DNA of 44,915 bases from Candidatus Nanopelagicales bacterium (GTDB lineage Bacteria > Actinomycetota > Actinomycetes > S36-B12): contig JAFMCP010000007.1 in NCBI GenBank assembly GCA_017857705.1, positions 1 through 44,915 of the forward strand, read 5' to 3'. Shown piece after piece: positions 34,622 to 43,853 of the stretch (position 1 is the stretch's first letter; every line of letters begins with the position of its first letter). The translations under genes and the position numbers were made by a program. A model generated the notes under the pieces. That model was not told the origin of the DNA and did no database searches. It saw only the letters and a program-made list of their open reading frames with translations.

Positions 34622-35227
34622 ATGAAAATTCCCCCATGGATGGTCGTGATTTCGGTATTGGGGATTCTCCCTCTCCTAGCCTCGATGCCGAGCGCCGTTG
34701 CCTCAGACCAGCCCCGATGGGGGCTACCACTGCCCGGTGTTTCCCGTGGGGCGATTATCTCTGTATTTGACCCGCCCACCTCACCATTTGGCCCTGGACA
34801 CCGAGGGGTTGATTTTCCTGCAAGCCAAGGACACCGGGTCACTGCTGTGGGTTCGGGGATCGTTTCATTTGCCGGATCAATAGCAGGAAAACCAGTAATT
34901 TCTATTGAGTTATCACGTTCAGTTATCGATTCAGGCACCCCTGTGCGGACCACATATGAACCGGTGACCCCCCTAGTGAAGGCGGGAAATTTCGTATTCG
35001 TTGGAATGGTGATCGGTCACGTGGACTTTTCCAGCAGAAACGCTGGTCATTGCCAAGACAGATGCTTGCATCTCGGGCTAAAAGTCATGGAGGAACCAAC
35101 TCCTCGGTACCTCAATCCTGCAATTCTGTGGCGTTCGACTGCGCTGCTTCAACCGAACTTGGTTTCGAATCGGAACCTGATCGTGGGTGAGCAGTTTCAA
35201 AAGTCTTCCGGAGCCTCTCAACGCTGA
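34622..35227 (+). CDS. Secreted M23-type peptidase
   Basis: 201 residues from the ATG at 34622 (AAGG upstream); an extension from a TTG at 34604 is less likely. Signal peptide about 1-28, then an M23 (LytM-like) domain with zinc ligands H60 and D64 (HRGVDFPA) and H150. The second motif, normally H-x-H, reads C-L-H (CLHLGL). Such genes commonly stand divergent from rpsB in actinobacteria and are thought to act on peptidoglycan. The 3' end overlaps xerC antisense by 116 bp. Confidence 0.8.
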   Translation: MKIPPWMVVISVLGILPLLASMPSAVASDQPRWGLPLPGVSRGAIISVFDPPTSPFGPGHRGVDFPASQGHRVTAVGSGIVSFAGSIAGKPVISIELSRSVIDSGTPVRTTYEPVTPLVKAGNFVFVGMVIGHVDFSSRNAGHCQDRCLHLGLKVMEEPTPRYLNPAILWRSTALLQPNLVSNRNLIVGEQFQKSSGASQR

Positions 35228-36068
35228 CGTGCGTATAACGCTGGGTTGTAGCCATGGACGCATGGCCGAGGAACTCTTGGACAACCCTCATGTCCGCACC
35301 TCCCTCAAGAACATGAGTCGCGGCTGTGTGGCGAAGTGCGTGTGGCGACAGGCTGTGACCGGTTACCGCCTTTGTCGACTTATTCACCACAGTGCGAACC
35401 ACTCTTTGATCTATGCGAGCACCTCGCGCTCCCACGAATAGTGATTGTGTACCTACCGCAATGTGCCGACGAAAAACACACCAACGATCGAGCGCAATCT
35501 GGGCAGAAACTCCATACGGCACCATCCGTTCTTTGTTGCCTTTGCCGACAACGCGAATCACCCTGCGATGTGAATCGAGATCACCAATATCTGCGCTGCA
35601 CAACTCTGCGACCCGAATACCTGTTGCGTAAAGCAACTCCAAAATGGCTTGGTTCCTGACATGAATCACATTATTCACATCAATATCTCGATCCAACAAG
35701 GCTGACGTTTGGGTTTGAGTCAATACCGCTGGGAGGGTTTTCGGCACGGATGGACTTGCGAGGCGAAGCGCTGGGTCCACTTCAATGATTCCACGTTGTA
35801 GTGCCCAAGAAGTAAAGGCCCGAGCTGCCGCAGCCTTTCGAGCGATCGTGGACCGTGCACATCCATTTCGATGAAGGTCAGCCAGCCAAGCTCGAAGATC
35901 AACTAAACTCAGATCTCTGACGGACGTAATGTCGGGCATGGAATGGAATAATTGACTCAAGTCATTTCGATAGGCACGCACCGTATTGCCACTGCGACCT
36001 CGGGCGCCACTGAGATAACCAAGGAAGGCCTCCACTTCGACATTCCACTCGGCCGCAATCCCACTCAT
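35112..36068 (-). CDS. xerC: Tyrosine recombinase XerC
   Basis: 318 residues. N-terminal SAM-like core-binding domain and C-terminal catalytic domain. Active-site set complete: R152 (ATGIRVAEL), K176 (GKGNKER), H243 and R246 (SPHALRHTAATH), H269 (FLGHA), Y278 (QRYTHV). Resolves chromosome dimers at dif with XerD. Located before dprA/comM as in other actinobacteria, so it is a housekeeping gene, not a mobile-element integrase. Its last 25 residues, past the conserved end, lie in the overlap with the M23 gene. No Shine-Dalgarno is obvious before the ATG. Confidence 0.93.
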   Translation of the reverse strand: MSGIAAEWNVEVEAFLGYLSGARGRSGNTVRAYRNDLSQLFHSMPDITSVRDLSLVDLRAWLADLHRNGCARSTIARKAAAARAFTSWALQRGIIEVDPALRLASPSVPKTLPAVLTQTQTSALLDRDIDVNNVIHVRNQAILELLYATGIRVAELCSADIGDLDSHRRVIRVVGKGNKERMVPYGVSAQIALDRWCVFRRHIAVGTQSLFVGARGARIDQRVVRTVVNKSTKAVTGHSLSPHALRHTAATHVLEGGADMRVVQEFLGHASMATTQRYTHVSVERLRKTFETAHPRSGSDSKPSSVEAAQSNATELQD

Positions 36069-36163
36069 GACACCATGATGATCAATAAGTCATGTCAATG
36101 CGGGAACGGCTCGCGGGTAGGACCAAAAAATCCATGAAGTTTCCTCAACACCGCGCATATCGG

Positions 36164-37291
36164 CTAGAAAGACTTGCGCCAGTTGCCTTCGGTGTTCTCA
36201 ACAAAACCGGTCAAGTGTAATTCACTCAGTCGAGCAAGCAGGTTGAGTCGTGATCTGCCAGTCTTTTGCGACAGGACGTCAATACCGATTCCCACGCGTT
36301 TGGGTAGCAGTTCCCATATTTCGTAGTCGGTCTCACTCAGTTCACGCCAATCGTGGGCCCTACGAGAGTCCTCACCACCGCCAGTTTTACAAACTAGGCT
36401 CTTTTTTAGTGGATTGAAACCACTTACGAGTTCTTGAAGGTCAGCGCTAGAGGTCACAACATGCACATCCTTATGCTTTAGGAGCCTGTTAACGCCGAGT
36501 GAAGTCGGTGAATGAATAGACCCCGGAACTCCAGCAACAATTCGATTCATATTCAATGCCTCTCGGGCTGTTGAACTTGTACCACTTCGATCCGTGGCTT
36601 CAATGACACATGTCGCCTTGGTAAGACCGGCAAGTATTCGATTGCGAGCAAGAAAGCGCCTTTTCTTGGCCGGCTCACGTGGTGGTGACTCACTAATAAT
36701 TGCACCACTGTCAATAATCTGTGTGAACAGATGCTCGTGGCTTGATGGGTATCGAGCATGAACCCCACTGGCCAGAACTGCAACCGTCGGAGTGCCGACG
36801 GATAGTGCTCCCCGATGCACATGCGAGTCAATCCCAAGGGCCCCTCCTGAAAAGACACTCGTCCCCCACGTGCCAAGATCAGCAGCCCATTGACTTGCGA
36901 TTCCCGCCCCGTAGGGCGTACACGCTCTCGTACCGACGATGGTGACCGATGACAGTGCTACCACGCGAAAATCAATTGATCCCATTGCCCACAGTGCCCA
37001 AGGCTGCGCGGCCCCGAGGGAGTTCAGTTGGGTTGGCCAACCCTCATGACCACGAGTGAGAACTCGGGCACCAATTTTCTGTGCGAATTCCAACTCGGCC
37101 TCGATGTTTAAGGCATCGAGTTTATGTAGGAATGCAGCATTATCCCTTCGGGGAAAACCCGTTGTGCTCAACATTTCTAACACTTCAACGGGTGAAGTTC
37201 CCAGGGCAAGCCTTTTGTTGATCCCCTCGTCGGCTGGCTCACATAAATGTGCAAGTGCAATGAATGCACCGAACTCGGAAGTGATTTTCAT
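36164..37291 (-). CDS. dprA: DNA-processing protein DprA
   Basis: 375 residues. Loads RecA on incoming single-stranded DNA in transformation. Rossmann-like core with VTIVGTRACTPYG, VFSGGALGIDSHVHRGAL, VAVLASGVHARYPSSHEHLF, GAIISESPP and NRILAGL. A C-terminal winged-helix region (ETDYEIWELLPKRVGIGIDVLSQKTG) follows. Overlaps comM by 4 bp. Confidence 0.94.
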   Translation of the reverse strand: MKITSEFGAFIALAHLCEPADEGINKRLALGTSPVEVLEMLSTTGFPRRDNAAFLHKLDALNIEAELEFAQKIGARVLTRGHEGWPTQLNSLGAAQPWALWAMGSIDFRVVALSSVTIVGTRACTPYGAGIASQWAADLGTWGTSVFSGGALGIDSHVHRGALSVGTPTVAVLASGVHARYPSSHEHLFTQIIDSGAIISESPPREPAKKRRFLARNRILAGLTKATCVIEATDRSGTSSTAREALNMNRIVAGVPGSIHSPTSLGVNRLLKHKDVHVVTSSADLQELVSGFNPLKKSLVCKTGGGEDSRRAHDWRELSETDYEIWELLPKRVGIGIDVLSQKTGRSRLNLLARLSELHLTGFVENTEGNWRKSF

Positions 37292-38802
37292 GAGGAGGCC
37301 ATCGCCATCTCTGAATTGCGGAGGTGAATGGCAAGTGCAACGTCCTCACGTGTTGGGCGCTGGTGACCTGCTAGATCGGCAAGGCTCCATGCGACTCGCA
37401 GTGCTCGATGACTCCCCCGCAATCCACCTGAATGACCCACATAGGAATTGAGTAACTCGGCTCCACCAGCTTCTGGGTGAAAATTTACTCGAAGTGAGGC
37501 CGGGGGTACTTCTGAATTTGTGGACCATGGAAAATCCCTGAATCTCTGTGCCGAGAGTTCACGCGCGGCTGTAACACGTTCTCGAACAACAGCACTGGAC
37601 TCTCCTATACCTGCCCCACGAAAAGTCGGTATCAAAATATTTATGTCAATTCGATCGCGCAAGGGGCCTGATACCTGCATTGTGTATTTGCGAAGCGCCA
37701 CAGACGCACACCCGCACGCCTTTGGAGAATCGGTCAATGCATTTCCACACGGGCATGGATTCGCCGCTAAAATAAGTTGAAATTTGGCAGGGAGCAGACC
37801 CGTCCATGAGGATCGGCTCAATGCAATCTGCCCGGACTCAAGTGGTTGGCGTAAAGCCTCAAGTGCATTGCGGGAGAACTCCGGTGCTTCATCGAGAAAT
37901 AGCACACCATGATGTGCACGAGTCAACGCTCCGGGCGTGACTCTGTGACCATGCACACTGCCCACGAGTGCGGCCATGGTGGCGGAATGGTGAGGCGCCT
38001 CAAAAGGTGGGCGTGTGATCGGGTTATTACAGGTGAGGGGACTGGCAACAGCATGGATCGCCGTTGCTTGCAGAGTTTCATCTTCCGTTAATGGTGGCAA
38101 AATTCCCGAGATGCGTTGAGCGAGCAAAGTCTTCCCCACACCTGGCGATCCGATCATCGATAGGTTGTGGCGACCCACCGCTGCCACTTCAAGTGCCCAA
38201 CGAGCCTCCTCTTGGCCCATGACATCAGATAGGTCAAAAAAGTCTGTAAAATCTGGATCTCTTGCTGTACCCGGTGGGAGCGGTTCGCGCTCGCCACGCA
38301 GATACGCAATCACGTGATTAAGGTCAGAGCAGGCAACCGAACAGGCAGCAGGAACGATCTGGCATTGAGCAATATTTCCAAGGGGTAAAACCACGGACTT
38401 TATTCCTGACTGGGCTGCCGCGATAACGCATGGTAAGGCCCCCGGAACACTTCGCAGTGATCCGTCAAGCCCCAGTTCCGCTAGAAAGACCGTATTGGCA
38501 ATGAGTTCACGATCAATTTGTCCCGTAGAGCCCAAGATGCCCATTGCGATTGCAAGATCAAGTCCTGCTCCATGCTTACGCAGCTCTGCAGGTGAGAGAC
38601 TGATAGTTACCCGTCCCTTTGGCCAGCTGAGTCCGGAGTTGACTATCGCAGTTTTAGCTCGGTGTTTCGACTCAATTACCGACGCATCAGGCAAACCCAC
38701 AAGACCCACGGTGGGCAGACCTTGCGAATGATCCACTTCCACTTGAACCAGGTGACCCGAAACTCCCGAAACAACCGCACCTAAGGACCGGGCTAATGCC
38801 AC
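37288..38802 (-). CDS. comM: Competence-related Mg-chelatase-like ATPase ComM (YifB)
   Basis: 504 residues. Hexameric AAA+ helicase that helps branch migration in transformation. N-terminal Lon-like domain ARSLGAVVSGVSGHLVQVEVDHS, Walker A GSPGVGKTLLAQR, Walker B GVLFLDEAPEFSR, and a cysteine-rich insert PCPCGNALTDSPKACGC. I take the GTG at 38802: its reading V/M-ALARSLGAV aligns with the usual family start MALARTLSV, and GGGGTG is six bases upstream. The longer frame to 38871 runs into yraN. Confidence 0.94.
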   Translation of the reverse strand: MALARSLGAVVSGVSGHLVQVEVDHSQGLPTVGLVGLPDASVIESKHRAKTAIVNSGLSWPKGRVTISLSPAELRKHGAGLDLAIAMGILGSTGQIDRELIANTVFLAELGLDGSLRSVPGALPCVIAAAQSGIKSVVLPLGNIAQCQIVPAACSVACSDLNHVIAYLRGEREPLPPGTARDPDFTDFFDLSDVMGQEEARWALEVAAVGRHNLSMIGSPGVGKTLLAQRISGILPPLTEDETLQATAIHAVASPLTCNNPITRPPFEAPHHSATMAALVGSVHGHRVTPGALTRAHHGVLFLDEAPEFSRNALEALRQPLESGQIALSRSSWTGLLPAKFQLILAANPCPCGNALTDSPKACGCASVALRKYTMQVSGPLRDRIDINILIPTFRGAGIGESSAVVRERVTAARELSAQRFRDFPWSTNSEVPPASLRVNFHPEAGGAELLNSYVGHSGGLRGSHRALRVAWSLADLAGHQRPTREDVALAIHLRNSEMAMASS

Positions 38803-38803
38803 G

Positions 38804-39157
38804 TCAGACACCCCGAATATGAGTAATCGTTGGAGGACCCACAATAGGCGCAAGAATTCCGACAACGTCAAAACGAATATTGCGAGGACTCAATGATCTG
38901 GTGTCCAGCCAGCGAAGTGCAAGTCCACGCATTCGCCTCACTTTCCGTGGCGTGACACATTCAGTCGGTTCGCCAAAAGATGTAGTCCGACGGGTTTTTA
39001 CTTCACAGATAACTAGCTCGTCTTTATCTCGCGCGATGACATCGATCTCGCCAAGATCACAGCGCCAATTGCGTTCGAGAATTACCATTCCGTTTTTGGA
39101 CAGGTATCTAGCGGCCAATTCTTCCCCGTATTTGCCGAGGGCGTCTTTTTGTTTCAT
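38804..39157 (-). CDS. UPF0102 family endonuclease-like protein YraN
   Basis: 117 residues. Restriction-endonuclease-like fold: KYGEELAARYL, NWRCDLGEIDVIARDKDELVICEVKTRR (acidic and lysine residues of the PD-(D/E)xK type), PRKVRRMRGLALRWL. The function is not established. The position between rnhB and comM is conserved. A perfect palindrome GGGTTAACCC (39158-39167) touches the ATG. Confidence 0.9.
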   Translation of the reverse strand: MKQKDALGKYGEELAARYLSKNGMVILERNWRCDLGEIDVIARDKDELVICEVKTRRTTSFGEPTECVTPRKVRRMRGLALRWLDTRSLSPRNIRFDVVGILAPIVGPPTITHIRGV

Positions 39158-39220
39158 GGGTTAACCCTCGCCAAGTTGATTGACTTGCGAAAGCCCGAGT
39201 TATTTACTGTGGATAACGAA

Positions 39221-39853
39221 TCAATGACAGAAACTAGAACGGTGCAATTCCGTGACTCCGAAGCGCTTTATTGCTTCCTGATGCTCACGGGTTCCATATC
39301 CGCTATTTCGCTCCCAACCATAGCCAGGAAATTCAATGGACCGTTCACGCATGAATTCATCACGTTCTACCTTGGCAATAATGCTTGCAGCGGCAACACA
39401 GGACACGTTTTGGTCTGCTTTTTTTCGGGTCAACACAGAAAGCGGTAGGTCTGGATCACAAAAATTGTGGGTTCCATCAAGAATAATTACGGATGGTGCC
39501 ATGCCTTCTCGCTGAGCATTTCCATACGCGATGTTGACACACTCCCGAAGTGCCTGCGTCAATCCAAAACGATCAATGAACTGAGCATCCACACTTGCTG
39601 TCGTTGACCACGCCCAGTTTTTGACCAAATTAGCCAGTTGCATGCGCTCTGCCGGCTTAGTCAATTTTGAATCACGCACTCCTCGAGGCGCCGTAGGCGT
39701 ATCAGCACCGATGACAACGAGTCCGACATAAATTGGACCGGCCAACGGGCCACGCCCCACTTCATCGATTCCCCCGACCATCGAATGACCCGCTCGAAGA
39801 AGTGATCGTTCCAAACGCAAACTCGGTCGTGGCACTGAAGTAGCGCTCGTCAC
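39221..39853 (-). CDS. rnhB: Ribonuclease HII
   Basis: 210 residues. Removes ribonucleotides from RNA-DNA hybrids. Acidic motif GGIDEVGRGPLAGPIYVG, DSKLTKPAER, ILDGTHNF and the AAASIIAKVERDE block are all present. It overlaps the signal peptidase gene by 4 bp. Confidence 0.95.
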   Translation of the reverse strand: MTSATSVPRPSLRLERSLLRAGHSMVGGIDEVGRGPLAGPIYVGLVVIGADTPTAPRGVRDSKLTKPAERMQLANLVKNWAWSTTASVDAQFIDRFGLTQALRECVNIAYGNAQREGMAPSVIILDGTHNFCDPDLPLSVLTRKKADQNVSCVAAASIIAKVERDEFMRERSIEFPGYGWERNSGYGTREHQEAIKRFGVTELHRSSFCH

Positions 39854-40608
39854 TTTCCGAATTCATTGCCAGCGGCAATAGCGGGATTACCGAAAATCTC
39901 GGGAATGGTCTCTATGGATATTCGGGACAACGGCCAGACAACCGTAAATACCCTTCCTACCGCGTTCTCATTGGGAATTGCTCCATTATTTTGATCAAGA
40001 TGAAAACGAGAGTCTGCGGAATTGGCTCGGTTGTCACCCATCACGAACATGGAGTCCTTCGGAACTGTGACATCAAAAAGAATTTGGTCGGTGGGTCCGT
40101 TGACATACGAGCTCTCATCCAGAGAAACCCCATTGAGAACAATCTGACCTTCTTGATCGCAGCAGGCCACCTGATCACCTTCAATTCCGATCACCCGTTT
40201 TACTAAATCATCTCCTGAGTCACTTGGCAGTAAACCGACAAAAGTTAACGCCTTGGCTACTGCAGACCGCCACCCGTCACTGTTTTGTTGCATAGGGGGC
40301 AACCAATTTCCTGGGTCCTTGAAAACCATGATTTCGCCCCGCTTAATACCCGAAACCTGAGTTGCAATTTTAGCCGCAATGACACGGTCATCAATCTGGA
40401 GTGTTTGTTCCATCGAGCCACTAGGAACGAAAAAAGGCTGCGCGACAAAGGTCCGAATACCTGCCGCAAGAGCGAGTGCGATAACAACTATTACAACAAA
40501 CTCAACAACGCTGCGAAAAAAGGAAGGTTTTTTCTTCTTTCTCCCATGAGCCTCATCGTGATCGTTCGAGTCACTCTTTGGTGAATCGTCGTGGGCCGAA
40601 ACTGCCAC
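39850..40608 (-). CDS. lepB: Signal peptidase I (second of tandem pair)
   Basis: 252 residues. Cytosolic charged N-terminus, one membrane anchor (about 34-55), catalytic serine S65 (PSGSMEQTL) and lysine K137 (LVKRVIGIEG), and the late MGDNRANSADSR box. Releases exported proteins by cutting signal peptides. GTG start overlaps the stop of the upstream lepB by one base. Confidence 0.94.
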   Translation of the reverse strand: MAVSAHDDSPKSDSNDHDEAHGRKKKKPSFFRSVVEFVVIVVIALALAAGIRTFVAQPFFVPSGSMEQTLQIDDRVIAAKIATQVSGIKRGEIMVFKDPGNWLPPMQQNSDGWRSAVAKALTFVGLLPSDSGDDLVKRVIGIEGDQVACCDQEGQIVLNGVSLDESSYVNGPTDQILFDVTVPKDSMFVMGDNRANSADSRFHLDQNNGAIPNENAVGRVFTVVWPLSRISIETIPEIFGNPAIAAGNEFGK

Positions 40609-41168
40609 TAGTCCACCATCTCCTTGAATGAGTGCGAATCAAGCCATTGCCACCGTGCTGGTGGCCAAATGATGAGGCTTGCCTGCCCCACAACCTTAGA
40701 CTCTAATACAAAGCCACCACCCGGATCCCCTAGGTGGGATCGCGAGTCTGCAGATTGTGACCGGTGATCACCCAGTAGCCAGAGCTTCCCTTCTGGGACC
40801 AACACGTCAAAGCTCAATTCGCTTGGGGCATCCCCGGGATAGAGATAAGAACCTTCGGCAATGGGGACACCATTAACACTTATTTTTCCGGAGTCGGTAC
40901 AACACACAACACGATCACCCGAAACTCCCACAACCCGTTTCACGAACTCACCCGATTCCGAACTAAAACTGTCTGCGCCGTCAAAGACCACTAGGTCACC
41001 GCGGGAAATGGGTGTTGACCAAAAGGCTGTTCGATTAACCAGAATGCGATCACCTGGATTGAGTGCGGGTTGCATTGATTCACTGGGAATCATGAAAGGT
41101 TGAACGACGAATAAACTGAAAAGCCATAGTAGGAAAATTCCTACTATGGCGCCCAGAAATAATTTCAT
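40608..41168 (-). CDS. lepB: Signal peptidase I (first of tandem pair)
   Basis: 186 residues, shorter than its neighbour. A single N-terminal membrane segment (2-22), catalytic S31 (PSESMQPAL) and K77 (FVKRVVGVSG), and GDHRSQSADSR. It lacks the long cytosolic head of the second copy. Tandem lepB genes next to rplS are seen in several actinobacteria. Confidence 0.93.
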   Translation of the reverse strand: MKLFLGAIVGIFLLWLFSLFVVQPFMIPSESMQPALNPGDRILVNRTAFWSTPISRGDLVVFDGADSFSSESGEFVKRVVGVSGDRVVCCTDSGKISVNGVPIAEGSYLYPGDAPSELSFDVLVPEGKLWLLGDHRSQSADSRSHLGDPGGGFVLESKVVGQASLIIWPPARWQWLDSHSFKEMVD

Positions 41169-41196
41169 TCAGCTAAAACCGCACTCTGCAAGTGAC

Positions 41197-41571
41197 TTAA
41201 CCCTCAGATTTTGCGACTTCCTTTGGAGTTTCACGCAATTCGCGAATCTTGGCCTTCTTGCCTTTCAAACCGCGCAAGTAGTACAACTTGGCCCGGCGAA
41301 CATCTCCGCGACTGGCTACTTCGATTTTCTCAATGATGGGGGTGTGGACAGGGAACTTACGCTCAACTCCAACGCCGTAAGACACCTTACGAACAGTGAA
41401 TGTCTCACCTAGTCCAGAACCATGTCGGCCAATTACTACACCCTGGAACATCTGGACACGAGTCTTGTTGCCTTCGACGACCTTTACGTAGACCTTGAGG
41501 TTGTCACCGGCGCGAAAAGCCGGGATATCGTCACGGAATGAACTGGCATCTACTACATCTAGCGTCTTCAT
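41197..41571 (-). CDS. rplS: 50S ribosomal protein L19
   Basis: 124 residues. Blocks [33 protein letters not shown] and [25 protein letters not shown] are standard. Followed by the two lepB genes. Confidence 0.97.
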   Translation of the reverse strand: MKTLDVVDASSFRDDIPAFRAGDNLKVYVKVVEGNKTRVQMFQGVVIGRHGSGLGETFTVRKVSYGVGVERKFPVHTPIIEKIEVASRGDVRRAKLYYLRGLKGKKAKIRELRETPKEVAKSEG

Positions 41572-41721
41572 CTGTACTTCTTCCTGCTCACGCCATAGGT
41601 CATGTGCGGTGTAAATTATTGGAAAATTGCTGACTAACCCGGATCCCCTATGGCAGATAGCCGGTGCGCCTAGCCATCAGAGTGTGCCATACGCCCGATG
41701 AATAAGTTTCGCCCCATGGGC

Positions 41722-42444
41722 TTAAGGCGGGGGCTCAGGAGAATCGGACAAAAGATCGGGTCTAAAGGTTTCAGTGCGAGCCTGCGCTTGGTCCTTGCGC
41801 CACTGCTCCACCAAGCCATGGTTACCACTTCGCAACACTTGGGGGACCTCGAGTCCACGCCAAATAGGCGGCTTAGTGAATACCGGTCCCTCAACCAAGG
41901 AATCAACCCGTGAGAAAGAATCGTCCAACACGCTTTGCGGGTTGCCCAATATGCCAGGTATCAGCCGCGTGATGGCTTCAATCATGACCAGTGCAGCTAC
42001 TTCACCCCCAGCGAGCACGTAGTCACCGATACTGACTTCCCTCACCGAATTCCATCGTTGATTACTGGAATAGTGAACGCCTACCCGAGAATCGATTCCT
42101 TCATACCGACCGCAGGCAAAAACTAAGTGCTCTTCAGATGCCAAATTCGCAGCCAGAACCTGATCAAATGGTTGACCTGACGGAGTGGGAATAATGAGTA
42201 CCGGGTCGCCAGCCGCTTGCTCTCGGATTGAATCAAGGGCCTCACCCCACACAACAGGAGACATCACCATTCCGGGTCCACCACCGTAGGGGGTGTCGTC
42301 CACATTTCGATGCGGGTCTACTGCCCAATCGCGTAAATCGTGGATCGCGATCTCGACAATTCCTTGTTCTTGAGCTTTTCCCAGGAGTGAGAGGTCCAGT
42401 GGGTTCAAATACGAAGGAAAGAGCGAAACGACATCAATCTTCAC
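41722..42444 (-). CDS. trmD: tRNA (guanine-37-N1) methyltransferase TrmD
   Basis: 240 residues. SAM-dependent trefoil-knot enzyme that makes m1G37 and prevents frameshifting. Seen: DVVSLFPSYLNPL, DDTPYGGGPGMVM, FACGRYEGIDSRV, SIGDYVLAGGEVAALVMIEA and RPPIW-type PPIWRGLEVPQVLRSGNH. The start overlaps rimM by 11 bp. The 150 bp between its stop and rplS hold the rplS promoter region but no clear terminator. Confidence 0.96.
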   Translation of the reverse strand: MKIDVVSLFPSYLNPLDLSLLGKAQEQGIVEIAIHDLRDWAVDPHRNVDDTPYGGGPGMVMSPVVWGEALDSIREQAAGDPVLIIPTPSGQPFDQVLAANLASEEHLVFACGRYEGIDSRVGVHYSSNQRWNSVREVSIGDYVLAGGEVAALVMIEAITRLIPGILGNPQSVLDDSFSRVDSLVEGPVFTKPPIWRGLEVPQVLRSGNHGLVEQWRKDQAQARTETFRPDLLSDSPEPPP

Positions 42445-42961
42445 TTGCTAACTCCTGGGTGAGTAACCCCTCCGGCGGATCCACCGTGATGATCTTGCTG
42501 ACCACGTCAATAGTCGGGACGATGCTCTCCACAAATGGAATTAGATATTCCGAACCAGCTTCACCGCCAGAGCTCACCACGAGTACTTCTTGGCTTGGCA
42601 AATGCAAGACATCTATTACACGCCCAATAATTTCACCAGCGAGGTTCTGCACCTGACAGTCAATCAAATTGGAGTCGTAATACTCGTCGTTGTCTTGCGG
42701 TACTTCCGACTCCGCACGTTCAACCGTGAGAATGCTGTTGCGCAACTCCTCGGCAGCGCTACGTGAATCAACTCCCAGAAACTTCAGCAACACCCGTCCG
42801 CTGTGCCAATGGAAATCGGAAACGATTAGGTCCGACCCGCTTTCGCGCTTTAGCGTTGTACCTGGGGCGAACCTAATTTCCGGTTCATCCGTGCGAACTT
42901 CGACGGTGACTTCACCGCGAATTCCATGCGGCTTGCCAATTCGGCCAACCGTAACCTGCAC
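42434..42961 (-). CDS. rimM: Ribosome maturation factor RimM
   Basis: 175 residues. Helps 16S rRNA processing of the 30S head and binds S19. VGRIGKPHGIRGEVTVEVRTDEPE at the N-terminus and the PRC-barrel segment YDSNLIDCQVQNLAGEIIGRVIDVLHLPSQEVLVV later. GTG start, five bases after the khpA stop. Confidence 0.95.
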   Translation of the reverse strand: MQVTVGRIGKPHGIRGEVTVEVRTDEPEIRFAPGTTLKRESGSDLIVSDFHWHSGRVLLKFLGVDSRSAAEELRNSILTVERAESEVPQDNDEYYDSNLIDCQVQNLAGEIIGRVIDVLHLPSQEVLVVSSGGEAGSEYLIPFVESIVPTIDVVSKIITVDPPEGLLTQELASED

Positions 42962-42966
42962 GTGGG

Positions 42967-43215
42967 CTAGCGCTCGGCTGCGTCGAGAAAGTCGATCCTA
43001 ACTCCGCGACCTTCATTGATGGCAGAGACGACAGTTCTCAGTGCCGTGGCAGTACGACCTGATCGACCGATCACGCGTCCCATATCTGCTGGATTCACCC
43101 GAACGTCAAGGGCTTGGCCCGACTTCCCGCGACGGTCAGCGCGAGATGTCACGCTGACGTCGTCGGGGTTGTCAACAATTCCACGGACCAGATGAGCTAA
43201 GGCATCTTCGAGCAT
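42967..43215 (-). CDS. khpA: KH-domain RNA-binding protein KhpA
   Basis: 82 residues, one KH domain with the GxxG-type loop GRVIGRSGRTATALRTVV. Usual neighbour of rpsP. The start overlaps the rpsP stop by one base (TAATG). Thought to bind RNA with KhpB. Confidence 0.93.
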   Translation of the reverse strand: MLEDALAHLVRGIVDNPDDVSVTSRADRRGKSGQALDVRVNPADMGRVIGRSGRTATALRTVVSAINEGRGVRIDFLDAAER

Positions 43216-43853
43216 TAGGAAGTTTCTTCCTTGGCTGAATCATCCTTGGCCGAATCGTGATGAACGATTTCTTCAATCTTTTCCTCGATTGATTCGGCAA
43301 CGTGCTCGGCAGCATGGGCAACCGCTTCCACTGCTTCCTCAACCTTTTCGGCTACAACTTCAACAACGTCAACGACAGCCTCGACGGCTTCACTGACAAC
43401 GCCCTCGGCTTCTTTGACGATGCCTTCTGTGCCTTCTTTGCCTTCTTTGGCCTCCGACTCTTTAACTTCAAGTTTCTTAGGCTTAGTGGTCTTAGGAGCA
43501 TTGGCAGCCTCAGTCACTGCGGCTTCAAAGGCCAACATCTTGTTGGGCTTGGGAGGTGCAACCTCAAGGGTGCCTTCAGCGCCAGGCAGACCCTTGAACT
43601 TCTGCCAATCACCGGTCACTTTAAAGATTGCTTCAACGGCAGCTGTCGGCAATGCGCCAACACTCAACCAGTACTGGGCGCGGTCTGACTTGACCTGCAT
43701 GATGCTGGGGTTGGAAACCGGCTGGTAGATGCCAATTTCCTCGATGGCCCGACCATTACGTGCGGTGCGTGCGTCAGCTACCACAATACGGTACTGGGGG
43801 GCGTGAATCTTTCCGACTCTTTTAAGCTTAATTTTTACGGCCACGGTGGGCAT
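43215..43853 (-). CDS. rpsP: 30S ribosomal protein S16 with long C-terminal extension
   Basis: 212 residues, against about 80-165 in most bacteria. The core (1 to about 85) is normal: [34 protein letters not shown] and [13 protein letters not shown]. The extension begins lysine-rich ([11 protein letters not shown]), then becomes a Val/Ala/Glu repeat pattern ([19 protein letters not shown]...) likely helical, and ends acidic. AGGAG site before the ATG. Upstream is a 160-bp gap. Confidence 0.95.
   Translation of the reverse strand: MPTVAVKIKLKRVGKIHAPQYRIVVADARTARNGRAIEEIGIYQPVSNPSIMQVKSDRAQYWLSVGALPTAAVEAIFKVTGDWQKFKGLPGAEGTLEVAPPKPNKMLAFEAAVTEAANAPKTTKPKKLEVKESEAKEGKEGTEGIVKEAEGVVSEAVEAVVDVVEVVAEKVEEAVEAVAHAAEHVAESIEEKIEEIVHHDSAKDDSAKEETS

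Noticed and set aside
35112-36068. XerC as the integrase of a mobile element that brought in the catabolic genes
   Set aside because: It is next to dprA and comM in the usual actinobacterial order, far from the catabolic block, with no attachment-site repeats seen.
41722-41740. Terminator hairpin at the trmD stop
   Set aside because: The GCCCC/GGGGC arms are only five pairs with a long loop and no U-tract.
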